From: Acidobacteriota bacterium
GTDB taxonomy: Bacteria > Acidobacteriota > Blastocatellia > Pyrinomonadales > Pyrinomonadaceae
Assembly (NCBI GenBank): GCA_019239425.1
Contig: JAFAZX010000050.1
Coordinates: 1-64,000 of the forward strand
Length of the DNA: 64,000 nt
Direction of reading: 5' to 3'
Below the pieces are notes generated by a model. It made no database searches, had not been told where the DNA came from, and was given only the letters and a program-made list of their open reading frames with translations. Numbering within the stretch: position 1 is the stretch's first letter; each line of letters begins with the position of its first letter. A program made the translations under genes and the position numbers. Shown here in pieces: positions 25,224 to 34,219 of the stretch.

Positions 25224-25622
25224 TCACCTGTGCGGGCGGAGCGCGCGGGCGACGAGGCCGATGCCGCCGGCGAGGAGGACGAGCATGACGAGGGTGTTGA
25301 AGAGGCTGGTCGGCTGGAAGTAGATGCCGAGGTTGCTGATGACGCCGACGAGGATGATGACGACGCCCGCGAAGGTGAGCAGCCAGCCGGCGACGGACTT
25401 GCCGTTGAAGAAGAGCAGGCCGATGCCGAAGAGGAGCGGCAGCAGGGAGAGGCCGAAGGCGTTGTAGCCCCACAGCGTCCAGTAGCCGCTCGTCACCGTC
25501 ACGCGCTGCGTCAGGAGGTAGGCCCCGGCGACGCTCATCCCTAAGCCTAAAAGGAACTCGCCGACGCCCCCGCTCGTCCCGCCCGCGCCGCGCGCGCCCC
25601 TCTCGTCATTCTCTTTCATCAA
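25224..25622 (-). CDS. Small four-TM membrane protein
   Basis: A 132-residue protein with a hydrophilic Gly/Arg-rich N-terminus and four predicted TM helices (FLLGLGMSVAGAYLL, AFGLSLLPLLFGIGLLFF, AGWLLTFAGVVIILVGVI, TLVMLVLLAGGIGLVARAL). No catalytic motif was seen. Its start overlaps the stop of the upstream peptidase gene by 4 nt, so the two are probably co-transcribed. Confidence 0.72.
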   Translation of the reverse strand: MMKENDERGARGAGGTSGGVGEFLLGLGMSVAGAYLLTQRVTVTSGYWTLWGYNAFGLSLLPLLFGIGLLFFNGKSVAGWLLTFAGVVIILVGVISNLGIYFQPTSLFNTLVMLVLLAGGIGLVARALRPHR

Positions 25623-26875
25623 GGCACCCCCTGAATCGCGTTATACTTCCTCAACACCCTGATTGTTTCATCAACCGGCAGCGCCTCGACGCGCGCGCCC
25701 CCGCGCCCCGTCGACGTGGTGGCGCGGAGCAGAGAGTTGTAGACGGCCTCCTCGGTCGCCTCGACGCAGGCGAGGAAGAGCGGCGACACCGAGTCGTTGG
25801 GGAGAAGCTCCACGCGGCGCAGCGCCGTGTCTCCGTGCCTGATGCGGTTCTGCGGCGCGGTGCTGAAGGCGATGACGTAATCGCCGCTGCCGTTAGTCGA
25901 GGGAGAGCCCGTGCGCGCGAGCCCGAGCATGGCGCGCGCGGCGAGCCGACGCAGGTTGCGCGCGTCGAGCGGCGCGTCGGTGGCGACGACGACGATGCAG
26001 GAGCCGTCGGCGCGGTCAACGTCCGATGAAGGACGCGCGTTCTGCCGTCCACCCCTGCGCGCGGGTTCGAGGTCGTCTTTGAGGAAGTAGCGGCCCAGCT
26101 CTCTCCCGACGGGCGCGCCGTTCATCGTGAGCACGCCGCCGTAGTTCGTCTGCACGAGCACGCCGACCGTGTAGCCGCCGTACTTCGCCGGCACGACGCG
26201 CGACGCGGTGCCGATCCCGCCCTTGAAGCCGAAGGCGACGGTGCCCGTGCCCGCGCCGACCGACCCCTCCTCGACCTCCCCGCCCCTCGCAGACTTCAGA
26301 GCCGCGAAGACCTCCTCGCGCCCGACGTGCCGGCCGCGGATGTCGTTGAGCTGCCCGTCGTTGGTCTCGGCCACGACCGGGTTGACGCTGCGCACGTCCT
26401 CGTTGCCCGGGAGCCCGAGCATCCACTCGACCAGTGCGTCGGCCACGCGCGGGACGCCCAGCGTGTTCGTCAAGAGGATCGGCGTCTCGAGCTCGCCCAA
26501 CTCCTCGACCTGCGTCGACCCCATCAACTTCCCGAACCCGTTGCCGACGAAGACCGCCGCCGGCACCTTCTCCCGAAACAGGTTCCCCCCGTGCGGCACG
26601 ACGGCCGTCACCCCCGTCCGCACGTCCTCGCCTTTAATCAGCGTCGCGTGCCCAACCCGCACGCCCTCGACGTCCGTGATGGCGTCGAGCCTCCCCGGCG
26701 GCAGCACGCCCACGCGCAGGCCGATGTCTCGCGCGCGCGGCCGCCTCTGTTCGCCCACCGTTTGAGCTATAAGCGGGAGAGCGAGTAGCAGACAGATAAA
26801 GGTTTTGCCGATTGTCAGGGGGTAAGCGACGCGCCCGCTGGGCGGTCGATTATAGGTCCGAATTGTCGTGAACAC
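25619..26875 (-). CDS. P1-family (DmpA-type) aminopeptidase
   Basis: About 418 residues; an Ntn-hydrolase of peptidase family S58 (DmpA/BapA), which self-cleaves into two subunits and releases N-terminal or beta-amino residues. Family features are the N-terminal GRLDAITDVEGVRVGHAT, NPVVAETNDGQLNDIRGR, and GAGTGTVAFGFKGGIGTASR, which contains the expected self-cleavage/nucleophile Ser. A signal-peptide-like segment (TFICLLLALPLIAQ) suggests export. GTG at 26875 is preferred because of an upstream GAAGGA and no overlap with the NACHT gene; ATGs at 26923 and 26995 are alternatives. Confidence 0.82.
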   Translation of the reverse strand: MFTTIRTYNRPPSGRVAYPLTIGKTFICLLLALPLIAQTVGEQRRPRARDIGLRVGVLPPGRLDAITDVEGVRVGHATLIKGEDVRTGVTAVVPHGGNLFREKVPAAVFVGNGFGKLMGSTQVEELGELETPILLTNTLGVPRVADALVEWMLGLPGNEDVRSVNPVVAETNDGQLNDIRGRHVGREEVFAALKSARGGEVEEGSVGAGTGTVAFGFKGGIGTASRVVPAKYGGYTVGVLVQTNYGGVLTMNGAPVGRELGRYFLKDDLEPARRGGRQNARPSSDVDRADGSCIVVVATDAPLDARNLRRLAARAMLGLARTGSPSTNGSGDYVIAFSTAPQNRIRHGDTALRRVELLPNDSVSPLFLACVEATEEAVYNSLLRATTSTGRGGARVEALPVDETIRVLRKYNAIQGVP

Positions 26876-26951
26876 TGTCGGCGATTCCTTCGTGGACAAT
26901 TGTGGGAGGAGATGTATCTCCATCCGGAAAGATGGGAATGACCTTCCCGAC

Positions 26952-29900
26952 CTACTCTCTCGCCCTTTTGTTCTTCGGTAAAGGGGTGACGTCATCCACT
27001 ACCGCGAGGATCGGGTTGCTCGGCCACCAGTCTAGTTTCTGTAGAAGCCACCCCGCGCCGACCACCAATGGGCCTGGCACGACGACCAGGGACGGTGCCG
27101 TGCTCCCGAAGCTGCCGTAGAGCAGCAGCGTAGAAGGGACAACCAACAGAATTATAAAGAGTAAGTTTAAATTACGCCCAGCGTAATCCTCGAAATGCCC
27201 GAGCAACCCGAACTGCGCACGAGCATGTTTAGTCCAGCTTTCTCGGCGCGGAGTTGTTCGTTTGCCGTCCGCCGTCCCCGGAGAGTGAGTGCGGAAGAAA
27301 GGGATTACAGCGAAAGGAATAAGAAACGCTGTTATGAGCGCGAAGATGAAATTAAGCCCCGTCATGACACGCGGTTTGACTAACACACATTTCTCGTCTT
27401 TTAACCTCGTCAGTTGTCGATTGAGCAGGCGAATTCGGGTGTCTAACTCTTCCAATTTCTCGCCTGACGTTATTTCCCTTAGCTGATCGATCTTCGTCAA
27501 TGGGGGTGGCAACTTGTAAGGGTCGGAAATATTAATATTGGCCCATGCTCCCACCTCCCAATAAACAGAATACTTTTCATCCATAAGGTTCGGCCTGTAG
27601 CCGGAGTAATTAGGGGAGTAGCGTTGAATGATGTCATTAATGACAAGCCGCGCCAGCTCCCGAACGTGCAGAAGCTGAACGTTCTCAACGGTTCGTATAG
27701 AAGTGGGCGTGATTGCCAGCATGCGATCCGTCCAGTCCCCCCACATGAGCAGCGCGGCGACGGCGAGGAAGAAGCCCAGCACGAGCCCGTAGCCGCAGAG
27801 GGCGAACGCCCTCCCAGCACGGCGCGTGTACCGCCGGATGAGCAGGTCGCGCGGCACGCGCCGCCAGAACTTGAGGTCGCGTTCGGCGAATGCTTTACCC
27901 TCGGCCCGTGCCCTGAGCGCCATCACTGCGAGGATGATGGCCTTGTTGTTAATGCCCACTGAGTTTGAATAATGATCCTCGACCAGCGACTCTGCGATGG
28001 GGATGGCGAGGCGGCCCGGAAAGTATTCTTCGAGGGGCCAGACGGTCGCGTTCGTGCGCTGCGGGAGAAGGGCGGCACGTGCGCGTAGATCGTGCGGGCG
28101 GCTCTTGAGCATCCCAGTGAGGGTGAGGCCGGCGTGGCCTCTGACGGTGGAGTCAGGGTCGGTGAGGAGCAGGACGAGTTGGTCGAGCGCTTCGTCGGTG
28201 CCGATGTCGCGCAGTAGTTGGACAGCGGCCTCGCGCCAGCGCGGCGACGGGTGTTTGAGGAGGCCGGGGATGACCTTCATGGCGGCCTCGGGCGAGGTGG
28301 CGAGGGCGGATTCGAGGGCGGAGGCGCCGTTCTCACCGTAGCCTTCGGTGAGGCGGTCGATGGCTTGGGCGAAGAGTTCGCGGGCGGGGTCGAACTCGGG
28401 GGCGCGGCGTTGCGCGAGGGAGGAGAGGACTTCGAGGGCGGACTTGAATTCGACTTTAGGGGAGACGAGGCCGTGCAACTCGTGGGCGACGCGTTCGACG
28501 AAGGAGGCGGCGGGCGGCTCCCTCATGTAGAGGAGACAGCGGCCGGCTTCGAGCCAGCGCTGTTGGGAGATGAGGGTGTTGACGACGTAGGCCAGCGAGG
28601 GCAGATTGTCGAGGAGGCCGCAGTAGAAGTAGAGGACTTCGATGAACTCGGGGCGGGCGCCGAAGTGTTCGACCACCTCTTCGTTCTTGCGTTTGTGTTT
28701 GGCCTCGCGGGCGGCGAAGTATTCCTGGATGGTGCGGTGCGCGCAGGTATAGTTGTCTTCGTCGGCCGGCCTGATGATGCCGTTGACCTCGACGAGTTCT
28801 TTGATGAGTTCGCGCGGGTCGAACTTGTCCTGGTGCAGAACCTCCGACGCCTTCTCACGGATGACCTCGTGTGTGAACTCTTCGGGGTCTTCGTGGCGCT
28901 CGGCCGTCTCCAGGCGGTCGAGGGCGACGCGTTCGAGAATCTGCCGCTTGTCGTCGGCTTTGAACGTCTGTTCGACGTTGCGGCGCGCGGGGCGGTGGAC
29001 GAGCAGCTCGTCCACCGCGTCGCTGTAGAAGCGCTCGCGCGAGGAGGGCAGCTCGAAGGTGTCGGTGTCGAGGTAGAGTCCCGTGAGGATGGTCAGCAGC
29101 AGGGGGTTACGGCAGATGTCCCTGATCTGCGGGTCGCTCTGGATGAGGCCGTAAAGCTTCGACGCCGCCCGCCCCTTGTGCGCGGGCCAGCCCTGGAGGA
29201 AGACGCGCATGTGGTGGTTGGCGAAGGGCTCGACGCGGACGACCTCGGGGATGACGCCCTGCAAGTCGCGCGTGCGGTAGCTGTGCTCGCGGCAGGTGAC
29301 GAAGAGGCGGTTGGGGTGCGCGCGCTGGTCGTCGTACTCGCAGAACTCCCGTATCTGCTCGGCGACGAAAGCGCGGTTCGCGCCCACCTCGTCGAGCCCG
29401 TCGAGGACGATGAGCAGCTTCCCCTGTTCGAGCGCCGACTCGACGAACTTCGCGGCGCCGGGGAAGTGGTAGCCGGCGAAGGCCGCGACGATGGCCTCCA
29501 CGACCGTGTGCTCGCGCTTGGCGAGGTTGCGCAGGACGACGAAGACGGGGATGAGGTCGCGCAGCGCCTCCTCGCGGCCGCGGCCGCGGACGACGCTCGT
29601 CACGAGGCTCTTCATCAAGGTCGTCTTGCCGGTGCCCGGCCCGCCGAGGACGATGCAGCGGTGCGACGCGGCGGCCTGCGCGTAGAGGTCAACGCTCTCC
29701 TCGGTCGCGCCGGAGATGAGCCGCAGCGGGGCGAAGGCGCGTTCGAGCGGGACTTCGAGGTTGGGGCCGACGGGGTTCTCTATGCGCGTCAGGTTCGAGC
29801 GCGAGACGTGCCGCCTGTAGCTGTGCAGAGAGATCGAGAAAGGGTTGCGCGGCGCGATCCAACTGTACAGGTACTCCTTGAGAGAGCGGACGGGGCGGAG

Positions 29901-30020
29901 GATGAGGTTCAGCAGCCACTCGGCGGCCGCCTTGCCAAATACGCCCATCAGCAGGCTGACGAGGGCCGTGACGACGATGAGTGCGAGGCTTCCTGGCGTG
30001 AAGATTTTATTGAAGTCCAC
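26952..30020 (-). CDS. Membrane-anchored NACHT-domain NTPase (STAND)
   Basis: A 1022-residue protein. A TM helix at about residues 10-30 is followed by a NACHT NTPase: P-loop GGPGTGKT (126-133), Walker B LLIVLDGLDEVG (202-213), sensor FVTCREHSY and a helical extension. Residues about 560-670 resemble HEAT-type repeats (LPGLLKHPSPRWREAAVQLL, VLLLTDPDSTVRGHAGL). Three or four further TM segments follow (near 745, 895 and 960-1000) with a coiled region between. STAND NTPases act as switches in signalling and in antiphage defence (bacterial NACHT proteins). No separate effector is adjacent. The last ~270 codons are clearly A/T-richer than the rest. Confidence 0.8.
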   Translation of the reverse strand: MDFNKIFTPGSLALIVVTALVSLLMGVFGKAAAEWLLNLILRPVRSLKEYLYSWIAPRNPFSISLHSYRRHVSRSNLTRIENPVGPNLEVPLERAFAPLRLISGATEESVDLYAQAAASHRCIVLGGPGTGKTTLMKSLVTSVVRGRGREEALRDLIPVFVVLRNLAKREHTVVEAIVAAFAGYHFPGAAKFVESALEQGKLLIVLDGLDEVGANRAFVAEQIREFCEYDDQRAHPNRLFVTCREHSYRTRDLQGVIPEVVRVEPFANHHMRVFLQGWPAHKGRAASKLYGLIQSDPQIRDICRNPLLLTILTGLYLDTDTFELPSSRERFYSDAVDELLVHRPARRNVEQTFKADDKRQILERVALDRLETAERHEDPEEFTHEVIREKASEVLHQDKFDPRELIKELVEVNGIIRPADEDNYTCAHRTIQEYFAAREAKHKRKNEEVVEHFGARPEFIEVLYFYCGLLDNLPSLAYVVNTLISQQRWLEAGRCLLYMREPPAASFVERVAHELHGLVSPKVEFKSALEVLSSLAQRRAPEFDPARELFAQAIDRLTEGYGENGASALESALATSPEAAMKVIPGLLKHPSPRWREAAVQLLRDIGTDEALDQLVLLLTDPDSTVRGHAGLTLTGMLKSRPHDLRARAALLPQRTNATVWPLEEYFPGRLAIPIAESLVEDHYSNSVGINNKAIILAVMALRARAEGKAFAERDLKFWRRVPRDLLIRRYTRRAGRAFALCGYGLVLGFFLAVAALLMWGDWTDRMLAITPTSIRTVENVQLLHVRELARLVINDIIQRYSPNYSGYRPNLMDEKYSVYWEVGAWANINISDPYKLPPPLTKIDQLREITSGEKLEELDTRIRLLNRQLTRLKDEKCVLVKPRVMTGLNFIFALITAFLIPFAVIPFFRTHSPGTADGKRTTPRRESWTKHARAQFGLLGHFEDYAGRNLNLLFIILLVVPSTLLLYGSFGSTAPSLVVVPGPLVVGAGWLLQKLDWWPSNPILAVVDDVTPLPKNKRARE

Positions 30021-30071
30021 GGGCAGGCTCCTTAACGCTTGGGCTGAGGATTCAAGTGCCGCGGCGCGCGA

Positions 30072-30080
30072 AGTATACCA
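30072..30080 (-). promoter_or_regulatory. Extended -10 element upstream of NACHT gene
   Basis: On the minus strand the sequence reads TGGTATACT, an extended -10 (TGnTATACT), about 50 nt before the NACHT ATG. No good -35 is evident. Confidence 0.4.
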
Positions 30081-30107
30081 GACGGACTTCTGTTACGTGT
30101 ACGTCTT

Positions 30108-30896
30108 TCAGGTGCAGGGGCCGCTGAAGCGCACGACGTGTGTGCGGCGGCCCGCGCGGAAGCGTTTGAAGCTCAGGTCAGCGTCGGACGCGTCTTTCGG
30201 GTGGTCTTCAACCCACTCCCCGCCGTCGGCCTCGACCTCTCTCTTCACGCGGAAGCTCGGGCGGCCGTCCTCGGAAACCTCCAGCACCAGCCCGCCGAGG
30301 TTCGCGTCGTCGTAGAAGTCCACGTAGAGCCTCCGGCCGTCCGGCGAGACGCCGACGGGGATGGTCTGGTAGGGAAGCTGCCACGTCCGCAGCACGGTCT
30401 TTAAGTCCGGGCCGACGAGTTGCGCCTCGTCGAGCTTGAAGGACTTGGGGCGCTTCAGCTCGTAGACCCTGCCGTCCGCGACGACGCGCAGCTCGGTCTT
30501 CGTGACGCGGAGCGAGGGGACTTTCAGGAAGCACTCGGCGCACGGCCCGCCGCGGTCGTCCGTGAAGACCTTGAACATGAGGCCGCGGTCGTCGAGGGTG
30601 ACCATGCGGTAAAAGAACTTGAGCGTCCCCAACGTCCCCGGTCTCGACGCCGCGGCCATCTCGGGCGTCAGGAAGATTGCGCAAACGTCGAAGTCGTAGT
30701 CGAACCCGCGCCGCGCGAGCAGCGCGTTCGCGTAACGCGCCAGCGCCGCGGGCGGAAGCCGAGGGTGCCGCGCCTTGTAACTCTTCACTCGGTCGAGGAC
30801 GTTCGAAGGCCGGATGGTCGGGCGACGCTCCTGCGCCGACGCGCCGTGTGGGCACAAGGCCAAAGCCACGCAGACTGCGAACAGCACGCTTCTCAT
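30108..30896 (-). CDS. Secreted protein of unknown function
   Basis: A 262-residue protein with a signal peptide (about 1-22, ending PHGASAQ). The mature domain is mixed alpha/beta with single cysteines in FDVCAIF and GPCAECF and ends RFSGPCT. The segment PVGVSPDGRRLYVDFYDD resembles one blade of a WD40/TolB-like propeller, but only one blade is visible. No family is recognised. It lies divergent from nothing and just upstream of the NACHT gene on the same strand. Confidence 0.6.
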   Translation of the reverse strand: MRSVLFAVCVALALCPHGASAQERRPTIRPSNVLDRVKSYKARHPRLPPAALARYANALLARRGFDYDFDVCAIFLTPEMAAASRPGTLGTLKFFYRMVTLDDRGLMFKVFTDDRGGPCAECFLKVPSLRVTKTELRVVADGRVYELKRPKSFKLDEAQLVGPDLKTVLRTWQLPYQTIPVGVSPDGRRLYVDFYDDANLGGLVLEVSEDGRPSFRVKREVEADGGEWVEDHPKDASDADLSFKRFRAGRRTHVVRFSGPCT

Positions 30897-30982
30897 CGTC
30901 GGCCCGAGTTGTCAGCTTATAGCTTCTGGCCGCCAGCTTCCAAGTCTCTGCCGCGGCGCGTCTGGATAAAAGCCAACAGCTA

Positions 30983-32047
30983 TCACATCACCCCGCCCTC
31001 GCGGAAGCGTTCGAGCTGCGTGTCCGTGAAGCGGCGCTCGCGCGCGTCGAGCAGGAGCTTGGCGGCGGCCGCGCCGAGGAGCGCGCCGACGCCCGCGAGC
31101 GCGAAGAGGCCGCGGTGGGTCGTCGCCCAGAGCTGCGCGCTCCTGACGGAGGCGCGGTCGTCGAAGCGGCCGTGCGCGCCGTGGTCGCCCGGCACAGGCT
31201 CCCAGAGGTTGTCGCGGCGGTCGGGCGCGGCCGGCTCGTCCGTCTCCTGCTCTTCGTAGGCGTTGCGCGCGACGTACCAGTCCGCGAACTCCGGCATGAG
31301 CTTGTCGCCGGCGATGGCCTTGACCGTCGGCCAGCCGACGTAGAGCTCGCGCCGCTCGTTGTGCGCCGCCCAGTAGACGGCGCGCGCCGCGACCTCCGGC
31401 TGGAAGATGGGGCCGACCGGCTGCGGCCGGTTCGGCAGGCGCGACTTCACCCAGTCGAACTGCGGCGTGTTGACCGCGGGCAGCTGCACCATCGTCACGC
31501 GCACGTTCGACCCGTCGTGGATGAGTTCCGCGTGCAGCGAGTCCATGAAGCCCTGGACGGCGTGCTTGGCCGCGCAGTAGGCCGACTGCAGGGGGATGCC
31601 GCGGTAGGCGAGCGCGGAGCCGACCTGCACGATGCACCCGCGGTCGCGCGGCAGCATCCGCTTCAAGGCCGCGAGCGTCCCGTAGACGTAGCCGAGGTAG
31701 GTCACGTCGGTCACGCGCTTGTACTCCTCGGGCTTCATCTTGATGACCGGCGAGAAGACCGAGAGCATCGCGTTGTTGACCCAGACGTCTATCGGCCCGA
31801 GCTCGCGCTCCGTGACCTCGGCCGCGTGCTCGACCGCCGCTGAGTCGGCCACGTCCAGCGGGAGCACGAGCGCGCGCCCGCCCTCCCGCTCGACCTCGCG
31901 CCGCGCGGCTTCCAGCCCTTCGCGCCCGCGCGCGACGAGCGCCACGTGCGCCCCGCGCCGCGCGAACTCGCGCACGGTCGCGCGCCCCACGCCCGCGCTC
32001 GCCCCCGTGATGACGACGACCTCGGGCCGCTTTCTCGGGTTAGACAT
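30983..32047 (-). CDS. Short-chain dehydrogenase/reductase
   Basis: A 354-residue SDR. The cofactor motif TGASAGVG is at residues 14-21, the NNAML motif follows the fourth strand, and the catalytic Ser...Tyr-x3-Lys is present (SALAYRG then SAYCAAKH, Tyr near 157). It is about 100 residues longer than classical SDRs. The extra C-terminus contains a hydrophobic stretch (GLFALAGVGALLGAAAAKLLL) that may anchor it to the membrane. Acidic/Arg residues at the end of the second strand (ARGREG) favour NADP, an inference. The substrate is unknown. Confidence 0.85.
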   Translation of the reverse strand: MSNPRKRPEVVVITGASAGVGRATVREFARRGAHVALVARGREGLEAARREVEREGGRALVLPLDVADSAAVEHAAEVTERELGPIDVWVNNAMLSVFSPVIKMKPEEYKRVTDVTYLGYVYGTLAALKRMLPRDRGCIVQVGSALAYRGIPLQSAYCAAKHAVQGFMDSLHAELIHDGSNVRVTMVQLPAVNTPQFDWVKSRLPNRPQPVGPIFQPEVAARAVYWAAHNERRELYVGWPTVKAIAGDKLMPEFADWYVARNAYEEQETDEPAAPDRRDNLWEPVPGDHGAHGRFDDRASVRSAQLWATTHRGLFALAGVGALLGAAAAKLLLDARERRFTDTQLERFREGGVM

Positions 32048-32065
32048 TCTTACTCCGTCGATTTG

Positions 32066-32130
32066 TTCATCGGTTCATCGGGTCATTGATTCATTTCTTA
32101 ATTTAATCAATGACCCGATGAACCGATGAA
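32066..32130. repeat. Octad palindrome, ATCGGKTC type
   Basis: A perfect inverted repeat with 25-bp arms (32066-32090 and 32106-32130). The arms consist of 8-nt units ATCGGTTC, ATCGGGTC, ATTGATTC. It fills the gap between the SDR start and the DUF2231 gene stop (7 nt from the stop). Confidence 0.88.
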
Positions 32131-32136
32131 TCAATC

Positions 32137-32664
32137 TTACAAAACGTTCCCGCGCGCCTCGCCGTGCGCCGAGCTGGTGGTGAGCGAGTTGGGCGCGTCG
32201 AGGTGCGCGCCGTCGTCCACGCCCACGCCGAGGCGGTCGACCAGCTCGCCGCCGAGCCAGCCCGTCGCGCCCGCGAGCACGAAGGCGACGAACGAGGCGG
32301 CGAGCGCGGTCGTCGTCGGACGGTGCGCCGCCGTCGGCGTGTTGTAACGCACCCAGAGGCTCAGCGCGAACAGGATCAGCACGAAGACGTTGCCCACGCC
32401 GTGCAGCAGCCCCACCGACTTGGCCCGCGTGCCCTGCGGGATGGCGAGGTAGTCTATGAGGCCGAAGGGCGCGGCGACGAGTCCGCCGACGATCCCCGCG
32501 GCGATCATCCAGAAGGCGACGGTCGAGAGCGTGTCGGCCGTCGCCGGGTTCGACACGAACAGGTAGACGAGGTCGAAGATGACCGCCGTCGCGAGCAGCC
32601 CGAACGGAAACGGGATCAACATCTGGTGGATGGGATGCCCGAGGGCCTTGGCTCTACTCTCCAT
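32137..32664 (-). CDS. DUF2231-family membrane protein
   Basis: A 175-residue protein with four TM helices. The opening HPIHQMLIPFPFGLLATAVIFDLVY and the segment ATGWLGGELVDRLGVGVDDGAH are typical of DUF2231. The function of the family is unknown; conserved His residues suggest a haem or metal link, an inference. An AAGGAGG site precedes the ATG at 32664, which settles the start. Confidence 0.85.
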   Translation of the reverse strand: MESRAKALGHPIHQMLIPFPFGLLATAVIFDLVYLFVSNPATADTLSTVAFWMIAAGIVGGLVAAPFGLIDYLAIPQGTRAKSVGLLHGVGNVFVLILFALSLWVRYNTPTAAHRPTTTALAASFVAFVLAGATGWLGGELVDRLGVGVDDGAHLDAPNSLTTSSAHGEARGNVL

Positions 32665-32869
32665 GTTCTTACTCCTCCTTGTTCCCTCAAACCTAGCGCA
32701 AGGGTTTGTCCGCGAGTTGGCGTAAATCTCAAGGAGCCGTCGCGGCGCGGGCCACACCCGTGCCTACACCCGGGGTTACTGTATGTTCAGGGGAATTTTC
32801 CGGCTCAAAGATACGTCCGCGGGCGCGGGCTGTAAAGGGCTTTCCGCCCGGCCGCGCCCGTCCGAAAGT

Positions 32870-32878
32870 TGCTATACT
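32870..32878 (+). promoter_or_regulatory. Extended -10 element
   Basis: The sequence TGCTATACT is an extended -10 about 44 nt before the next plus-strand start (32922). No convincing -35 was found. Confidence 0.4.
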
Positions 32879-32921
32879 CGCCGCCGGAGTTGTTCCATCA
32901 CGGCAGAAGAGGGGGCTTCGG

Positions 32922-33470
32922 ATGAGCAGGAAAGGCTTGGGCGACGCGGAGCCGGAGAGCAAGGAAGCGCTGCGGCGGCAGATGGAGGAGGCGCGCGAGT
33001 CGATCAGCGAGACGGTCGCCGAGATCAAGTCGGTCGTCACGCACCAGTACGAGGAGGTGCGCGAGACGGTCGAGAGCGTGAAGGAGGGCGTCGGCGAGGT
33101 GCTCGACTGGCGGCAGGAGTTCGAGCGCAACCCCCTCGTCTGGGGCGCGGGCGCCGTCTCGGTCGGCATCCTCGTCGGCTTCGGCATCGCGCGCGCGTTC
33201 GACGAGAAGGAGGAGCCGCGCCCGCGCGGCCGCCGCAAGACCGTCACCACCGGCGAGCACGTCGTCGCCGAGTTGTCCGGCTTCGCCGAGGTCGTGCTCC
33301 CGACCATCTCCGCCAAGGTCAAAGAGCTCTTCGGCCTCGACCTCGACGCCTACCTCCGCGCCGCCCACGAGAGCAAGCCCAAGCGAATAGCGAAGAAGAG
33401 CACGCGAAAGCGCTCCGCCAAAAAGAGCGCGGCAAAGAAAGGAGCCGCGAAGAGGGGGGCGAAAAGATGA
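32922..33470 (+). CDS. Membrane protein with H1-like Lys-rich C-terminal tail
   Basis: A 182-residue protein. Residues about 10-65 form an amphipathic helix/coiled coil (LRRQMEEARESISETVAEIK), followed by one TM helix (LVWGAGAVSVGILVGFGIARAF), a soluble segment (VVAELSGFAEVVLPTISAKVKELF) and a very basic C-terminus of Lys/Ala/Ser/Arg (STRKRSAKKSAAKKGAAKRG). It resembles small stress-associated DUF3618/YqjD-like proteins with an added histone-like tail. It could tether nucleic acid or ribosomes to the membrane, an inference from the tail plus the TM helix. Confidence 0.72.
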   Translation: MSRKGLGDAEPESKEALRRQMEEARESISETVAEIKSVVTHQYEEVRETVESVKEGVGEVLDWRQEFERNPLVWGAGAVSVGILVGFGIARAFDEKEEPRPRGRRKTVTTGEHVVAELSGFAEVVLPTISAKVKELFGLDLDAYLRAAHESKPKRIAKKSTRKRSAKKSAAKKGAAKRGAKR

Positions 33471-33609
33471 CCCGCTCTTCCCTTAGCAGACTGAGAAGTG
33501 TACAAAGGTTTGTAGTCCGAGACAGAGCAACGGCGCTTTGCGATGTCCGCTGCCCGCAGACCGAGGGGGACGCAGTACACATCTTCATCGAAGAAAGGAC
33601 GGCACGGAC

Positions 33610-33960
33610 ATGACCTTTGAAGAGATGGAGCGCACCATGCAGTTCATCCTTGAACAGCAGGCGCAGTTCGCAGTCAACATGGCGAAGGCCGAGGAGCGCA
33701 TGGCCGGGCATGAGGAGCGCATGTCGGAGTCCGACGAACGTATGGCCCGGATTGAGGGGATTCAGGAGAACACGGCCCGGCAGATAGAGCACATGGGCAA
33801 CGCCTTGGTCGCGCTCACGGAGTCGCACGAGCAAATGCGGGAGGAGTATGCGCGGACGCAGGAGGCGCTCAGAGAACTCGCCGAATCGCAGAGGCACACT
33901 GACCGGAGGCTCGACGCGCTGATTGACATCGTCCGGCGTGACAAGGAGGGAAGGCAGTAG
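33610..33960 (+). CDS. Coiled-coil protein
   Basis: A 116-residue, almost wholly helical protein with heptad hydrophobics and many Glu/Arg/Gln residues (MAKAEERMAGHEERMSESDE, then ELAESQRHTDRRLDALIDIV). There is no TM segment or signal peptide. Proteins of this type are common in Acidobacteriota and cyanobacteria, with unknown roles. The start ATG follows a short A/G-rich stretch. Confidence 0.65.
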   Translation: MTFEEMERTMQFILEQQAQFAVNMAKAEERMAGHEERMSESDERMARIEGIQENTARQIEHMGNALVALTESHEQMREEYARTQEALRELAESQRHTDRRLDALIDIVRRDKEGRQ

Positions 33961-33985
33961 ACTCCGAACTCGGGCGCCAAAAGAT

Positions 33986-34014
33986 TTGATACCCTTCCGC
34001 CGGGGGTGTATTGT
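33986..34014 (+). promoter_or_regulatory. Candidate sigma70 promoter
   Basis: TTGATA and TATTGT are separated by 17 nt, about 205 nt upstream of the GlsB/YeaQ-like gene. The long leader between them shows no other feature. Confidence 0.4.
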
Positions 34015-34219
34015 TTCGGCGTCGCCGCGCGCGCGGCGGCCCGCCACGACCAGACGACCGCCCGAAAGTCCTCGCCTTCCGCGGCGTTTGCTGCCGCGGC
34101 GCGGCAGTTGCTTCCCTTCTCAAACGTCAACGCGACGCAGATAGAAACGGTACGCGCGTCTTCACGTCCCGAGGGCCGCGGGCGCGCAGAATCAACCCTG
34201 ACTGTCGGAGGTGGAAGAG

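Noticed and set aside
28218..30035. A 605-codon open frame antisense to the NACHT gene
   Set aside because: The sense frame has NACHT motifs; this frame is low-complexity Glu/Val/Asp/Arg.
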